DNA from: Thermococcaceae archaeon
Lineage (GTDB): Archaea; Methanobacteriota_B; Thermococci; Thermococcales; Thermococcaceae
DNA: 8,909 bases
Assembly: GCA_026986455.1 (NCBI GenBank)
Contig: JALSON010000286.1
Location: forward strand, 1-8,909
Direction: 5' to 3'
Below, piece by piece: positions 1 through 8,700 of this stretch. The notes beneath the pieces are model-generated. The model had not been told where the DNA came from. It did no database searches and saw only the letters and a list, made by a program, of their open reading frames with translations. A program made the translations under genes and the position numbers. Numbering within the stretch: the stretch's first letter is position 1; each line of letters starts with the position of its first letter.

Positions 1-90
1 TATAAGAAACACCTCGCAAGGCGGCTGAAAGACCCAGAAAATGATGGAGTTAGAATATACAGAGCTACTGATAACACACACCCGATATAG
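1..90 (+). pseudogene. 3' end of an open frame entering from the window edge, probably the front part of the 132-980 gene
   Basis: The first frame is open from the edge and reads YKKHLARRLKDPENDGVRIY, then RATDNTHPI, before a TAG at 88-90. The residue mix (charged, K/R/D/E rich) resembles the protein that follows in another frame. An (AC)4 tract at about 74-81 lies exactly where the two frames cross. With one AC fewer, the reading continues without a stop as RATDNTPDIEYGVERE and on into the ORF starting at 132. I therefore read this stretch as part of the same gene, split by a two-base slippage insertion. The alternative is an independent upstream gene that simply ends here, with the next gene starting 41 bases later. 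The family is not recognised. Confidence 0.5.
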
Positions 91-131
91 AATACGGGGT
101 CGAACGGGAAGATCTCAAAAGTAAGCCAATA

Positions 132-980
132 ATGGCAAGGGATCTCCAGGACGCGATGAAATGGAACATATTCCTCCAGTTGCTGACACACATTCCTGCA
201 CTGTCAGAACCTGGCCACTTCACCAGCATTGACCTTGCAAAGAATAATGCAAGGGTGCTGGAAAACTTCGTCGAAAAAGTTGTGTTTGCAAAGCACAGGG
301 AAGACGCTATGGATAAATTGAGAGAATATGATACTGGTGGGATCTTGATAAGCTTCGATGAATTGAAGAAAAACCCGGAGCTCCGCAAGAAGCTGGCAAA
401 AGAGTTCGTACGGGCACATTACAATCTCCTGACGCTGGAAGCAAAGAGAAGGATGGAAGAGGCTGTCGATAAAGCACTTGCGGCAGCTGAAAAAATAGCA
501 GAAATGAAGATACCATACTTCGATGAGTTCGGGAAGAGGAAGTTCCGTCCGGTCTTTGAATCACCAGAGGATATATATAAGATTCCAGAACTTGTTGAGT
601 TCCTGAAAGTTGTTGAAGAAGTTGTTCCAAAGAAAGTAATCGGAGAGCCGCTATCAAAACCACCGTCGGAACTCAGAAGGAAAGCAAAACCTGCCGAGAT
701 GGATAGTGAATGGTACGTGGATGAGGGCTCTTTTGAAAACGAGGGGGACCTAACAGGCGAAGCCACAAGGCTTCTCGGCATCGTCCAGGGCATTAAACTC
801 CTCAACGCCGGGGAGGGAGAGCTAAAGAAGGTCGAGGACGAGCTTTGGAGGGGAATTAAGGAAACGAAAAACCTTGAGCTCGCCGGCCTCTACGCCAAAC
901 TCATTGCCCACCTCCGCGAGAAGGACCTTGAAGGAGCCGAGGAGTTCCTCGCTGCAATCGTGGAGGGAAGCCCTCGTTGA
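132..980 (+). CDS. Unrecognised charged helical protein, probably the C-terminal part of a frameshifted larger gene
   Basis: This 282-residue product is not one I recognise. It has no membrane segment or signal peptide. Most of it should be helical, with long Lys/Glu/Ala stretches (about residues 85-145, coiled-coil-like around EAVDKALAAAEKIAEM). A proline-rich linker follows near 170-190, then an acidic segment and a second helical block at about 205-282 (EATRLLGIVQGIKLL and beyond). No catalytic motif is evident. The ATG at 132 has no convincing ribosome binding site, and its frame is open upstream to position 75, giving PDIEYGVEREDLKSKPI just before the Met, so this start is probably not the real N-terminus. 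The 3' end is followed by a T-rich stretch and then by a truncated toxin gene on the other strand. From about 740 onward the DNA looks more GC-rich, like the neighbouring chromosomal genes, so the gene may be chimeric. Confidence 0.6.
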   Translation: MARDLQDAMKWNIFLQLLTHIPALSEPGHFTSIDLAKNNARVLENFVEKVVFAKHREDAMDKLREYDTGGILISFDELKKNPELRKKLAKEFVRAHYNLLTLEAKRRMEEAVDKALAAAEKIAEMKIPYFDEFGKRKFRPVFESPEDIYKIPELVEFLKVVEEVVPKKVIGEPLSKPPSELRRKAKPAEMDSEWYVDEGSFENEGDLTGEATRLLGIVQGIKLLNAGEGELKKVEDELWRGIKETKNLELAGLYAKLIAHLREKDLEGAEEFLAAIVEGSPR

Positions 981-989
981 TTTGTTTTT
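981..989 (+). terminator. T-rich stretch just after the 132-980 gene
   Basis: TTTGTTTTT starts directly after the TGA at 978-980. Intrinsic termination in Thermococcales typically depends on oligo-T in the non-template strand without needing a hairpin, so this could end the upstream transcript. The call rests on composition and position only. Confidence 0.35.
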
Positions 990-997
990 GTCACATA

Positions 998-1078
998 TTA
1001 ATTTAAAGAATTCCGTATATTGAGCAACTTCAGCTTGGCGAGGAAAATGAGAGGGGACGAGTTCACCACGACCCTCAC
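998..1078 (-). pseudogene. Truncated DUF3368 (PIN-like) toxin, first 26 codons only
   Basis: The GTG at 1078-1076 overlaps the TGA of the UPF0175 antitoxin (GTGA), the usual translational coupling of a toxin-antitoxin pair. The frame reads VRVVVNSSPLIFLAKLKLLN, then IRNSLN and a TAA at 1000-998. The N-terminal VVVNSSPLIFLAKL is the typical first strand and helix of DUF3368 PIN-like toxins, in which the Asn/Asp-Ser-Ser/Ala-Pro-Leu-Ile segment carries the first metal-binding position. A full toxin would run to about 150-170 residues. I see no continuation in any minus-strand frame beyond 998, where the 3' end of the plus-strand gene begins. The reading frame is therefore cut off by a rearrangement, probably within 1000-1020, and the remnant should be inactive. 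Confidence 0.75.
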
Positions 1079-1326
1079 GAGAGTCCCTCCAGAACGCCGA
1101 GGTCGTTTTCAAGCTCTTCCTCGTCGTAGGGAATCCCCGCACCTTCTTTTGCGAGGAGTTCAATGAACTCCCACTTGCTTAGACCTGCCAACCTTCTCGC
1201 CTGCCCGAGGGAGAGTGTGCCCTTCTCATAGAGCCTTATAGCCAATTCGACCTTGATCCTCTTCTCGATTTCCTCATCGGGTATCTTCACCATTCCCGGG
1301 AGCTCGACGATTACTTTCTTCCCCAT
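1075..1326 (-). CDS. UPF0175 family antitoxin, orphaned by loss of its toxin
   Basis: This 83-residue protein matches the UPF0175 pattern. A short N-terminal strand segment (KKVIVELPGMVKIPDEEIEK) is followed by a helix-turn-helix-like core at about 27-60 (AIRLYEKGTLSLGQARRLAG, then LSKWEFIELL) and the family's C-terminal IPYDEEELENDL. UPF0175 proteins are known as the DNA-binding antitoxin halves of pairs whose toxin is usually a DUF3368 PIN-like nuclease encoded just downstream, as here with a GTGA overlap. The start at 1326 is supported by GGTGGGAGA immediately upstream and a TATA-like TTAAATAC at 1364-1357. The toxin half is broken, so this antitoxin would be free of its partner. It could still repress its own promoter or cross-talk with another toxin. 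The family call is firm; the present role is inference. Confidence 0.85.
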   Translation of the reverse strand: MGKKVIVELPGMVKIPDEEIEKRIKVELAIRLYEKGTLSLGQARRLAGLSKWEFIELLAKEGAGIPYDEEELENDLGVLEGLS

Positions 1327-1356
1327 TCTCCCACCGGTTTAATGTTATGACAGACA

Positions 1357-1364
1357 GTATTTAA
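1357..1364 (-). promoter_or_regulatory. TATA box for the UPF0175 antitoxin gene
   Basis: On the minus strand this reads TTAAATAC, preceded by purine-rich GAAGGAG that fits a BRE. Its centre is about 35 bases before the ATG at 1326, which predicts a leader of about 8-10 bases, typical of Thermococcales. Confidence 0.5.
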
Positions 1365-1384
1365 CTCCTTCGCCCAGTATTATA

Positions 1385-1431
1385 CCCTCCGGGAGGAGGG
1401 AAATCTATAAATACCCGGAGGGAGGAGAGAA
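1385..1431 (+). repeat. G-rich imperfect direct repeats flanking a TATA box
   Basis: Two similar purine-rich units, CCGGGAGGAGGGAAAT (about 1389-1404) and CCCGGAGGGAGGAGAGAAAT (1414-1433), lie on either side of the TATA box at 1406-1413. The first unit is also half of a short inverted repeat, CCCTCC (1385-1390) with GGAGGG (1395-1400). The placement around a core promoter is what an operator would look like, but simple duplication of Shine-Dalgarno-like sequence is also possible. The copies are imperfect and no regulator is known. Confidence 0.45.
1406..1413 (+). promoter_or_regulatory. TATA box for the small membrane protein gene
   Basis: TATAAATA is preceded by GGGAGGAGGGAAA, which fits a BRE. 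Transcription should start about 25 bases downstream of the box centre, near 1433-1437. That puts the GGAGGGAGGAG at 1417-1427 outside the transcript, so the mRNA would be almost leaderless relative to the ATG at 1447. Confidence 0.6.
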
Positions 1432-1446
1432 ATGGACATTTTTTAA

Positions 1447-1800
1447 ATGGGGATCTATCTAATGCTCGGTGGCGTTATTCCCCTGGTCTATGCGGAGTGG
1501 GTGGGGTGGCCCGGAGATGTTATCAAGAGACCGGAGCCACCAATCTATGATCTGGAAGAGGCCATCGAGAGGAGCTTCAAGTACATGATATTCATAACCT
1601 TAGGAATAGCGCTGTTCTCGGTAGGAACGACGATGTTCATGCCATTGCTCGGCTATGTTTTCTGGGGAATTACTGCGATAGTTCTACTCTGGCTCAGGCA
1701 CGGGAGAGAACAACTCAAACTGAAGCTCCAGGAGGCGAGAATGAAGGAAGCCATCGCCAAAGGCGTTGAAATCGGAATGAAAAAGGCAAGTGAGAGCTAA
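1447..1800 (+). CDS. Small membrane protein with N-terminal signal-like segment and two predicted membrane spans
   Basis: This 117-residue protein is not assigned to a family. Residues 1-16 are hydrophobic and end in VYA before EWVGW, like a signal peptide, although there is no basic residue ahead of the hydrophobic run. Two adjacent hydrophobic segments follow at about 46-61 (YMIFITLGIALFSVG) and 64-83 (FMPLLGYVFWGITAIVLLWL), then a basic and acidic amphipathic tail at 84-117 (REQLKLKLQEARMKEAIAKG) that should lie in the cytoplasm. The start is uncertain. ATG 1432 is in frame and sits next to a strong GGAGG-type sequence, but TAA at 1444-1446 stops it after MDIF. ATG 1447 or ATG 1462 must then be used, the latter with GGGGAT upstream. 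The gene lies between two toxin-antitoxin modules and overlaps the vapC stop tail to tail by four bases. Confidence 0.65.
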   Translation: MGIYLMLGGVIPLVYAEWVGWPGDVIKRPEPPIYDLEEAIERSFKYMIFITLGIALFSVGTTMFMPLLGYVFWGITAIVLLWLRHGREQLKLKLQEARMKEAIAKGVEIGMKKASES

Positions 1801-2201
1801 CACCTCTTATCAATCTTTTCGAAGGGATTGTATATCCTCAGCCCCTCCACCTTCTCGAAATCCTTAACGTTCCTCGTAACAAGCGTGAGGTTGTGCCTCA
1901 GGGCAGTTGCCGCTATAACAGCATCGGGGAGCTTTACTTTAACCTTTCTCCGGAGTTCGATGGCAATGTCTGCTATCTCACCGGTGAGAGGTATAACGTG
2001 CGCGAAGCTTATGAACTCTTTAGATTTCTCAAAGCCCTCCTTGGTATGCCCCTTCCAGCCGAGGAACTCTATCTTAGTGATTATGGAGATGTTGAAGCTC
2101 TTCCTGAGGATATCTTCAACCTTCGGAAGCTCCTCCTCAGGAATGGCGTCGGCGAGATAATAGACGAGAACGTTCGTGTCAATCAAAAATCCCTCTCCCA
2201 T
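1797..2201 (-). CDS. vapC: VapC-type PIN-domain toxin ribonuclease
   Basis: This 134-residue protein is a complete PIN domain, the normal size for VapC. The metal-binding acidic residues are visible: D8 in FLIDTNVLVYYL, E45 in ITKIEFLGW, D93 in KLPDAVIAATAL and D114 in VTRNVKDFEKV. PIN toxins of this kind are Mg2+-dependent endoribonucleases acting on tRNA, rRNA or mRNA and are held inactive by the VapB encoded just upstream; the RNA target here cannot be told. The first codons overlap the antitoxin gene by 19 bases (2183-2201), which points to coupled translation and keeps toxin synthesis tied to the antitoxin. All four acidic positions are present, so the toxin should be functional. The 3' end overlaps the convergent membrane protein gene by four bases. 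Confidence 0.92.
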   Translation of the reverse strand: MGEGFLIDTNVLVYYLADAIPEEELPKVEDILRKSFNISIITKIEFLGWKGHTKEGFEKSKEFISFAHVIPLTGEIADIAIELRRKVKVKLPDAVIAATALRHNLTLVTRNVKDFEKVEGLRIYNPFEKIDKRC

Positions 2202-2371
2202 TCTTCTCTCAGCTCCCTCAGGCTTCTCTCAAGGTCTTTTCTGCCTTTGTAGATTCCCCTGTATCGCGAGGGCTCAAACAGCTCTCCCTTCAGCTTTTCC
2301 CAGAGCTCGGGAGGGACTATAACTCCCTTGATCCGTCCGTGTTCGTCATATATATACTCGACACCTTCCAT
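2183..2371 (-). CDS. vapB: VapB-type antitoxin paired with the PIN toxin
   Basis: The protein has 62 residues when started at ATG 2371. The N-terminal part (EGVEYIYDEHGRIKGVIVPP, then ELWEKL) has the strand-turn-strand plus helix look of small AbrB/Phd-like archaeal antitoxins that often accompany PIN toxins. The C-terminal part (YKGRKDLERSLRELREEWER) is a charged amphipathic helix of the kind that wraps the toxin. An in-frame ATG at 2413 would give 76 residues. I prefer 2371 because the TATA-like TTAAATAT at 2410-2403 would then give a short leader and GGGTGTAAGG sits right before the ATG, whereas starting at 2413 would put the first codons upstream of that promoter. Function is assigned by size, position and overlap with vapC rather than by a signature motif. 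Confidence 0.78.
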   Translation of the reverse strand: MEGVEYIYDEHGRIKGVIVPPELWEKLKGELFEPSRYRGIYKGRKDLERSLRELREEWERDF

Positions 2372-2402
2372 CCTTACACCCAGAAGGTATTTCGTTCCGC
2401 GC

Positions 2403-2410
2403 ATATTTAA
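2403..2410 (-). promoter_or_regulatory. TATA box for vapBC
   Basis: The minus strand reads TTAAATAT, centred about 36 bases before the ATG at 2371. It nearly matches the TTAAATAC in front of the other antitoxin gene. It lies just after the rtcA stop, so vapBC can be transcribed on its own or by read-through from rtcA. Confidence 0.5.
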
Positions 2411-2418
2411 CATCTTCG

Positions 2419-4646
<2,228 letters not shown>

Positions 4647-4658
4647 CTTTACCCTCCC

Positions 4659-5171
4659 TCAAAGGCTCATGAGTCCAAGCAGGGTGCCATCATCAATGCT
4701 AACTATCCTAACCTCCCTCTTTTTGGTGTCGAGCAGGGCGACGCTTTTTACGCCTGTAACATAACCGCATACTTCCCCGGGATTTATGAGTATGGTTCTC
4801 CCGCACTCCCTTATTTCGTATCTGTGGGTGTGCCCCCTTATGAGGATATCATAGAGGTGGCTCCTTGCGAGGGCGTTGATTATTCTCTCGTCAGTCCCGT
4901 GGATGAGCACCATCTTCATGCCATCAGCATTGAGCTCGAGGATTTCATCCTCTATTCCAAGGACATTTTTCAGGCCGGCCCTTTCACCGTCGTTGTTTCC
5001 AAAGACTCCCTTCAGGGGTGCCTTAAGCCTCGAAAACTCCCCTGCCGTGAACGGGGCAACATAATCACCCGCATGAACCACCAGGTCAACCCCGCTCTTA
5101 TTAAACAGGTCAACCGCCTTCCTTATTGCAGGCAGATTATCGTGGGTATCACTCATGATTCCAATCAGCAT
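4659..5171 (-). CDS. YfcE/MJ0936-like metallophosphoesterase
   Basis: This 170-residue protein belongs to the small calcineurin-like phosphodiesterases. The full two-metal site can be read in order: D8-x-H10 in IMSDTHDN, D36 in HAGDYV, N59/N60-D61 in FGNNDGE, H91 in LIHGTDE, and H114/H116 in RGHTHRYE. Relatives such as M. jannaschii MJ0936 and E. coli YfcE hydrolyse phosphodiester test substrates with Mn2+ or Ni2+; the physiological substrate in archaea is not established. The length is normal and no residue is missing. It is cytoplasmic, with no signal peptide. GGTGGTG lies just before ATG 5171. It is the first gene of a leftward run with the degenerate AAA+ gene 12 bases downstream, and it is divergent from gins23-mcm. 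Confidence 0.92.
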   Translation of the reverse strand: MLIGIMSDTHDNLPAIRKAVDLFNKSGVDLVVHAGDYVAPFTAGEFSRLKAPLKGVFGNNDGERAGLKNVLGIEDEILELNADGMKMVLIHGTDERIINALARSHLYDILIRGHTHRYEIRECGRTILINPGEVCGYVTGVKSVALLDTKKREVRIVSIDDGTLLGLMSL

Positions 5172-5194
5172 TGCACCACCTAAGGGAATATTTC

Positions 5195-5209
5195 ACTTTT
5201 AAGTTTATA
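5195..5209 (-). promoter_or_regulatory. Probable TATA region for the leftward phosphoesterase operon
   Basis: The minus strand reads TATAAACTTAAAAGT, an AT-rich block centred about 30 bases before ATG 5171. Either TATAAAC or CTTAAAAG could serve as the box, giving a transcript that begins at or just before the GGTGGTG ribosome binding site. The whole divergent intergenic region is under 115 bases. Confidence 0.45.
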
Positions 5210-5237
5210 GGCTTAACTAAAGCTGCCGGATGGAGGT

Positions 5238-5252
5238 GGGAAAGTTTAAGAG
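5238..5252 (+). promoter_or_regulatory. Candidate BRE/TATA for gins23-mcm
   Basis: GGGAAAGTTTAAGAG reads as a purine-rich BRE followed by a weak TATA box. Transcription would start near 5272-5276, which supports gins23 starting at 5284 or 5290 rather than at ATG 5257. The GGAGGTG at 5233-5239 is then upstream of the transcript. This inference is from spacing only. Confidence 0.35.
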
Positions 5253-5283
5253 ATAAATGTTCTACTCCATAGAGATGATGGGT

Positions 5284-5778
5284 ATGTTCATGGGGAGAGC
5301 ACTCATAGCAGTTAAAATCCTGAAACCCTTCAGAGACTGGAAAGCAGGGGATAGGATAATAATCGAAGACTGGAAGGCGAAAGAGCTGTGGGAAGCCGGC
5401 ATCGCCGAGATCCTCGATGAAACAGACAAAATCCTCGGCGAGATTGACAGGGCGATAAGGGAGGAGATGCAGAACGAGCCCCTAATGCCCCTCCCCAGCG
5501 GACTCTACGAGAGGGCGGAGTTCTACATGTACTATCTGGAGAACTACGTCAGGATGAACGCCGGTGAAAACATCGAAACGATAAACGTCAAGCTAACAAA
5601 GCTGGCCAACCTCAAGAAAAAGCTGAGAAATCTGAAAATCATACGCTTCAAGAAGATACTCGAATCCGTGATGCAGAGACCGAACAGTCTCGAAATCCTC
5701 TCACGCCTTTCACCGGAGGAGAGGAGAATTTATCTGGAGCTTTCAGGCATAAGGGATGAATGGTTGGGTGAGAGCTGA
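5284..5778 (+). CDS. gins23: GINS complex subunit Gins23 (Psf2/Psf3-like)
   Basis: GINS joins MCM and the GAN/Cdc45-like nuclease in the archaeal replicative helicase assembly. From ATG 5284 the protein has 164 residues. A small beta domain comes first (RALIAVKILKPFRDWKAGDR, IIIEDWKAKELWEAGIAEIL, residues about 4-44). The helical A domain follows (PLPSGLYERAEFYMYYLENY, then LANLKKKLRNLKIIRFKKIL, to SPEERRIYLELSGIRDEW). This B-then-A order is that of the Gins23 branch; Gins51/15 has A then B. Association with mcm also fits, since gins23 neighbours mcm in several archaea. In-frame ATGs at 5257, 5275, 5278 and 5290 leave the start open; I chose 5284 from the promoter spacing and the likely start of the beta domain. 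The TGA overlaps the mcm ATG (TGATG), implying coupled translation. A Gins51 identity is less likely. Confidence 0.85.
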   Translation: MFMGRALIAVKILKPFRDWKAGDRIIIEDWKAKELWEAGIAEILDETDKILGEIDRAIREEMQNEPLMPLPSGLYERAEFYMYYLENYVRMNAGENIETINVKLTKLANLKKKLRNLKIIRFKKILESVMQRPNSLEILSRLSPEERRIYLELSGIRDEWLGES

Positions 5779-8700
5779 TGGACAGGGAGGATATGATAGA
5801 GAGATACGCCCGCTTTTTCAGGGAATATGTGGATGATGAGGGGGAAGAGGTTTATATAAACAAGCTCAGGGATCTGCTCACGATAACCCCAAAACGCTCG
5901 CTCTCGATAGACTGGATGCATCTCAACTCCTATGACCCCGAGCTTGCAAATGAGCTCATAGAAAACCCGGAGGAGAGCATCGCTGCAGCCGAAGACGCCA
6001 TCCAGATTGTTCTCAAAGAGCCGCCCATATTGAAGAAGGAGGAGTTCAAAATCCACGCCAGATTCTTCAACATGCCCAACACCCTCCTTGTGAAGGAGCT
6101 GGCGAGCGAGCATATAAACCGGTTCGTTCAGGTTGATGGTATAATAACCCGTGTGAGCGAGGTAAAGCCCTATGTTGCAAAGGCGGTCTACGTGTGCAAG
6201 GACTGCGGGAATGAGATGGTAAGGCTTCAGAGACCGTATCAGAATATTGTAAAACCCGTGAAATGTGAGGCCTGCGGGAGCAGAAATCTTGAGCTTGATG
6301 TCGATAAGAGCAGATTCATAAATTTCCAGAGCTTCCGCCTCCAGGACAGGCCGGAAAGTCTCAGAGGAGGCCAGATGCCCCGTTTTGTGGATGCCATCCT
6401 GCTGGATGACCTCGTGGACACCGCACTGCCCGGAGACAGGGTTATCGTGACCGGGGTTCTCAGGGTCATCCTCGAACAGAAGGATAAGAGGCCGATTTTC
6501 AAGAAGGTTCTTGAGGTCAACCACATAGAACCCCTGAGCAAGGAGCTTGAGGAGCTTGAAATAACCCCTGAAGATGAGCAGAGGATCAGGGAGCTGGCCA
6601 AGAGGAAGGACGTTGTCGATGTGATAGTGGACTCGATAGCACCCGCAATCTGGGGACATCGGGATGTCAAGAAGGGAATCGCCCTCGCACTCTTCGGAGG
6701 TGTGCAGAAGGTTCTGCCGGACGGGACGAAGCTGAGGGGAGAGAGCCATATTTTGTTGGTTGGGGATCCGGGTGTTGCAAAATGCGTCGATTATGAGACT
6801 CAAGTTGTTCTTTCAGATGGCACTCTCAAATCCATAGGGGAACTTGTAGAAGGGGCGATTGAAAAGGCTAAGAAGATGGGAAATCTGGGAATCGTCGATG
6901 ACGGCTTTTACGCTCCCATCGAGCTGGAACTCTATGCTCTTGATGCTAAAACATTAAAGATTCGGAAAGCCAAGGCAAATATCGCCTGGAAGAGGAGTGC
7001 TCCAGAGAGAATGTTCAGGATTAAAACCGCAAGTGGAAGGGAGATAAAAGTAACACCGACCCATCCGTTTTTCATCTTTGAGGACGGACAGTTTAAGACT
7101 AAAACGGCGGAAGAGCTGAGGATTGGGGACTTTATTGCAACACCCCGGAGAGTTCCTGTTAATAGCACACCGGTAGAGCTTTCAAAAGTTTCTATCGAAA
7201 AACCAAAAACGGCAAAAAGTAGATTACGTCTCCCAGATGTTGCTGACGAAGAGTTTTGGTATGTAATTGGACTCCTGACGGGAGAAGGATATTCCCAAAA
7301 GAGGGGAAGCAGTGCCACCATATACTTTACAAACAGCGATGATGTCCTTATTGAAAAGGTTTATACGTATCTTAAAAGACTCGGGTTTAACCCCACCCTT
7401 CGGGACTCCCATAAAGGAAAAACTGCCAAAGAAGTCTATGCAAGTGGAATAGAGTTATATCAGTTAATAGAATGGCTTGGCATTTCAGGAAATTCTGCAG
7501 AGAAGAGGGTACCTCCCCAGCTGTTCACAGCAAGATTAAGCGACATTAAAGCGTTTCTCCGAGGATACTTCGATGCCGAAGCCACAGTAGATAAAAAAAG
7601 GGCAAAAATCACAGTTGTATCAGCGTCAAAGGAACTACTTCGGGGCATCCAGCATCTACTTCTTTGTTTTGGTATAAAGTCTCAGCTCCATGAAACAAAA
7701 TCCCGAGCAACAAATGGCAAAATGAAAACTGCAAACACATACTATCGCCTGTTCATAACTGGAGAAGATGTCCTTAAGTTCAAAGAGAGTATCGGGTTTG
7801 AATTGCCGATCAAGAAAAAGCTCATCGAAAAAGCTACCAAAGACATCAACCCAAACACTAACATTGACGTAGTCCCCGGAATCAGACAACTTTTGAAAAA
7901 GCTTCGGACCAATGCAGGTTTAACCCAGAGCCAGATGGGGATTAACCGCTCAACATATCTACACTACGAGCGTGGTGACAGGATGCCCAGCAGAGAAAAG
8001 CTTAAGGCATTGGCAGAAACATTAAGGAACCACATTTCGGACTCTAATGGAGCAAGAGTTCTCAAACTTCTTGCCGAGTCAGATATCTTCTGGGACAAAA
8101 TCGTGGAAATCACTGAATATGTTCCTAAACAGCAATGGGTCTATGACCTTCAGATTCCAGAGCACCACAACTTTATAGCCAACGACATCTTCGTTCACAA
8201 CAGTCAGATTCTCCGCTACGTTGCCAACCTCGCCCCGAGGGCAATATACACGAGCGGTAAGAGCAGTTCGGCGGCCGGCCTCTGCGTTGCACCTGATTCA
8301 ATTATTGAAACCAACGCGGGCGCGATTGAAATCGGTTCTCTTGTGGAGAAGGTCATTCCCGGGGACGTGGCAGAACATAGGAGCGTTAATGCCGAGGCCC
8401 TCGGACTCACCGTGAAGACAGAGGATGGTGAGAGAAGGGTTCTCCGCCTGTGGAAGTTAAGGGCTCCAAAGGAGCTGGTTCGCATACGCTCTGATAACGG
8501 TAGTGAAATAATTGTAACCCCTGAGACGAGACTTTTAACACCCGAGGGCTGGAAGCAGGCCAAAGAAATCAACGGCAGGGTTTTGACCGAGAGCGGGGCT
8601 GTGAAAGTTACGACAGATGTAATCAGCTCTCCCTACGATTACGTCTACGACCTCACCGTTGAAGGTTCCCACAGTTTCATAGCGAATGGCTTCGTTGTTC

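Noticed and set aside
822..1163. Minus-strand open frame of 113 codons through the breakpoint
   Set aside because: It is out of frame with both the UPF0175 antitoxin and the toxin remnant, and opposite the tail of the plus-strand gene. Its sequence resembles no toxin continuation.
1385..1431. Start of a CRISPR-like or other repeat array
   Set aside because: There are only two imperfect purine-rich units around a TATA box, with no spacer pattern and no further copies in the window.
1779..1796. Minus-strand CCTTTTT just after the vapC stop as a terminator
   Set aside because: The T run is only five long and lies inside the convergent coding sequence; too weak to list as a feature.
5730..6803. 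Long minus-strand open frame (357 codons) opposite gins23 and mcm
   Set aside because: It lies wholly opposite strongly coding MCM sequence with recognisable motifs. Its translation shows no family features, so it is an antisense shadow of biased codons.
6783..8282. Interpretation of mcm as a pseudogene or insertion-disrupted gene
   Set aside because: The reading frame is kept throughout. Both complete insertions start with Cys and end with His-Asn before a Ser or Thr, and the exteins rejoin to the exact MCM consensus.
8221..8415. Short plus- and minus-strand open frames over the intein 2 region
   Set aside because: They are in other frames of the intein/extein coding sequence and show no start signals.
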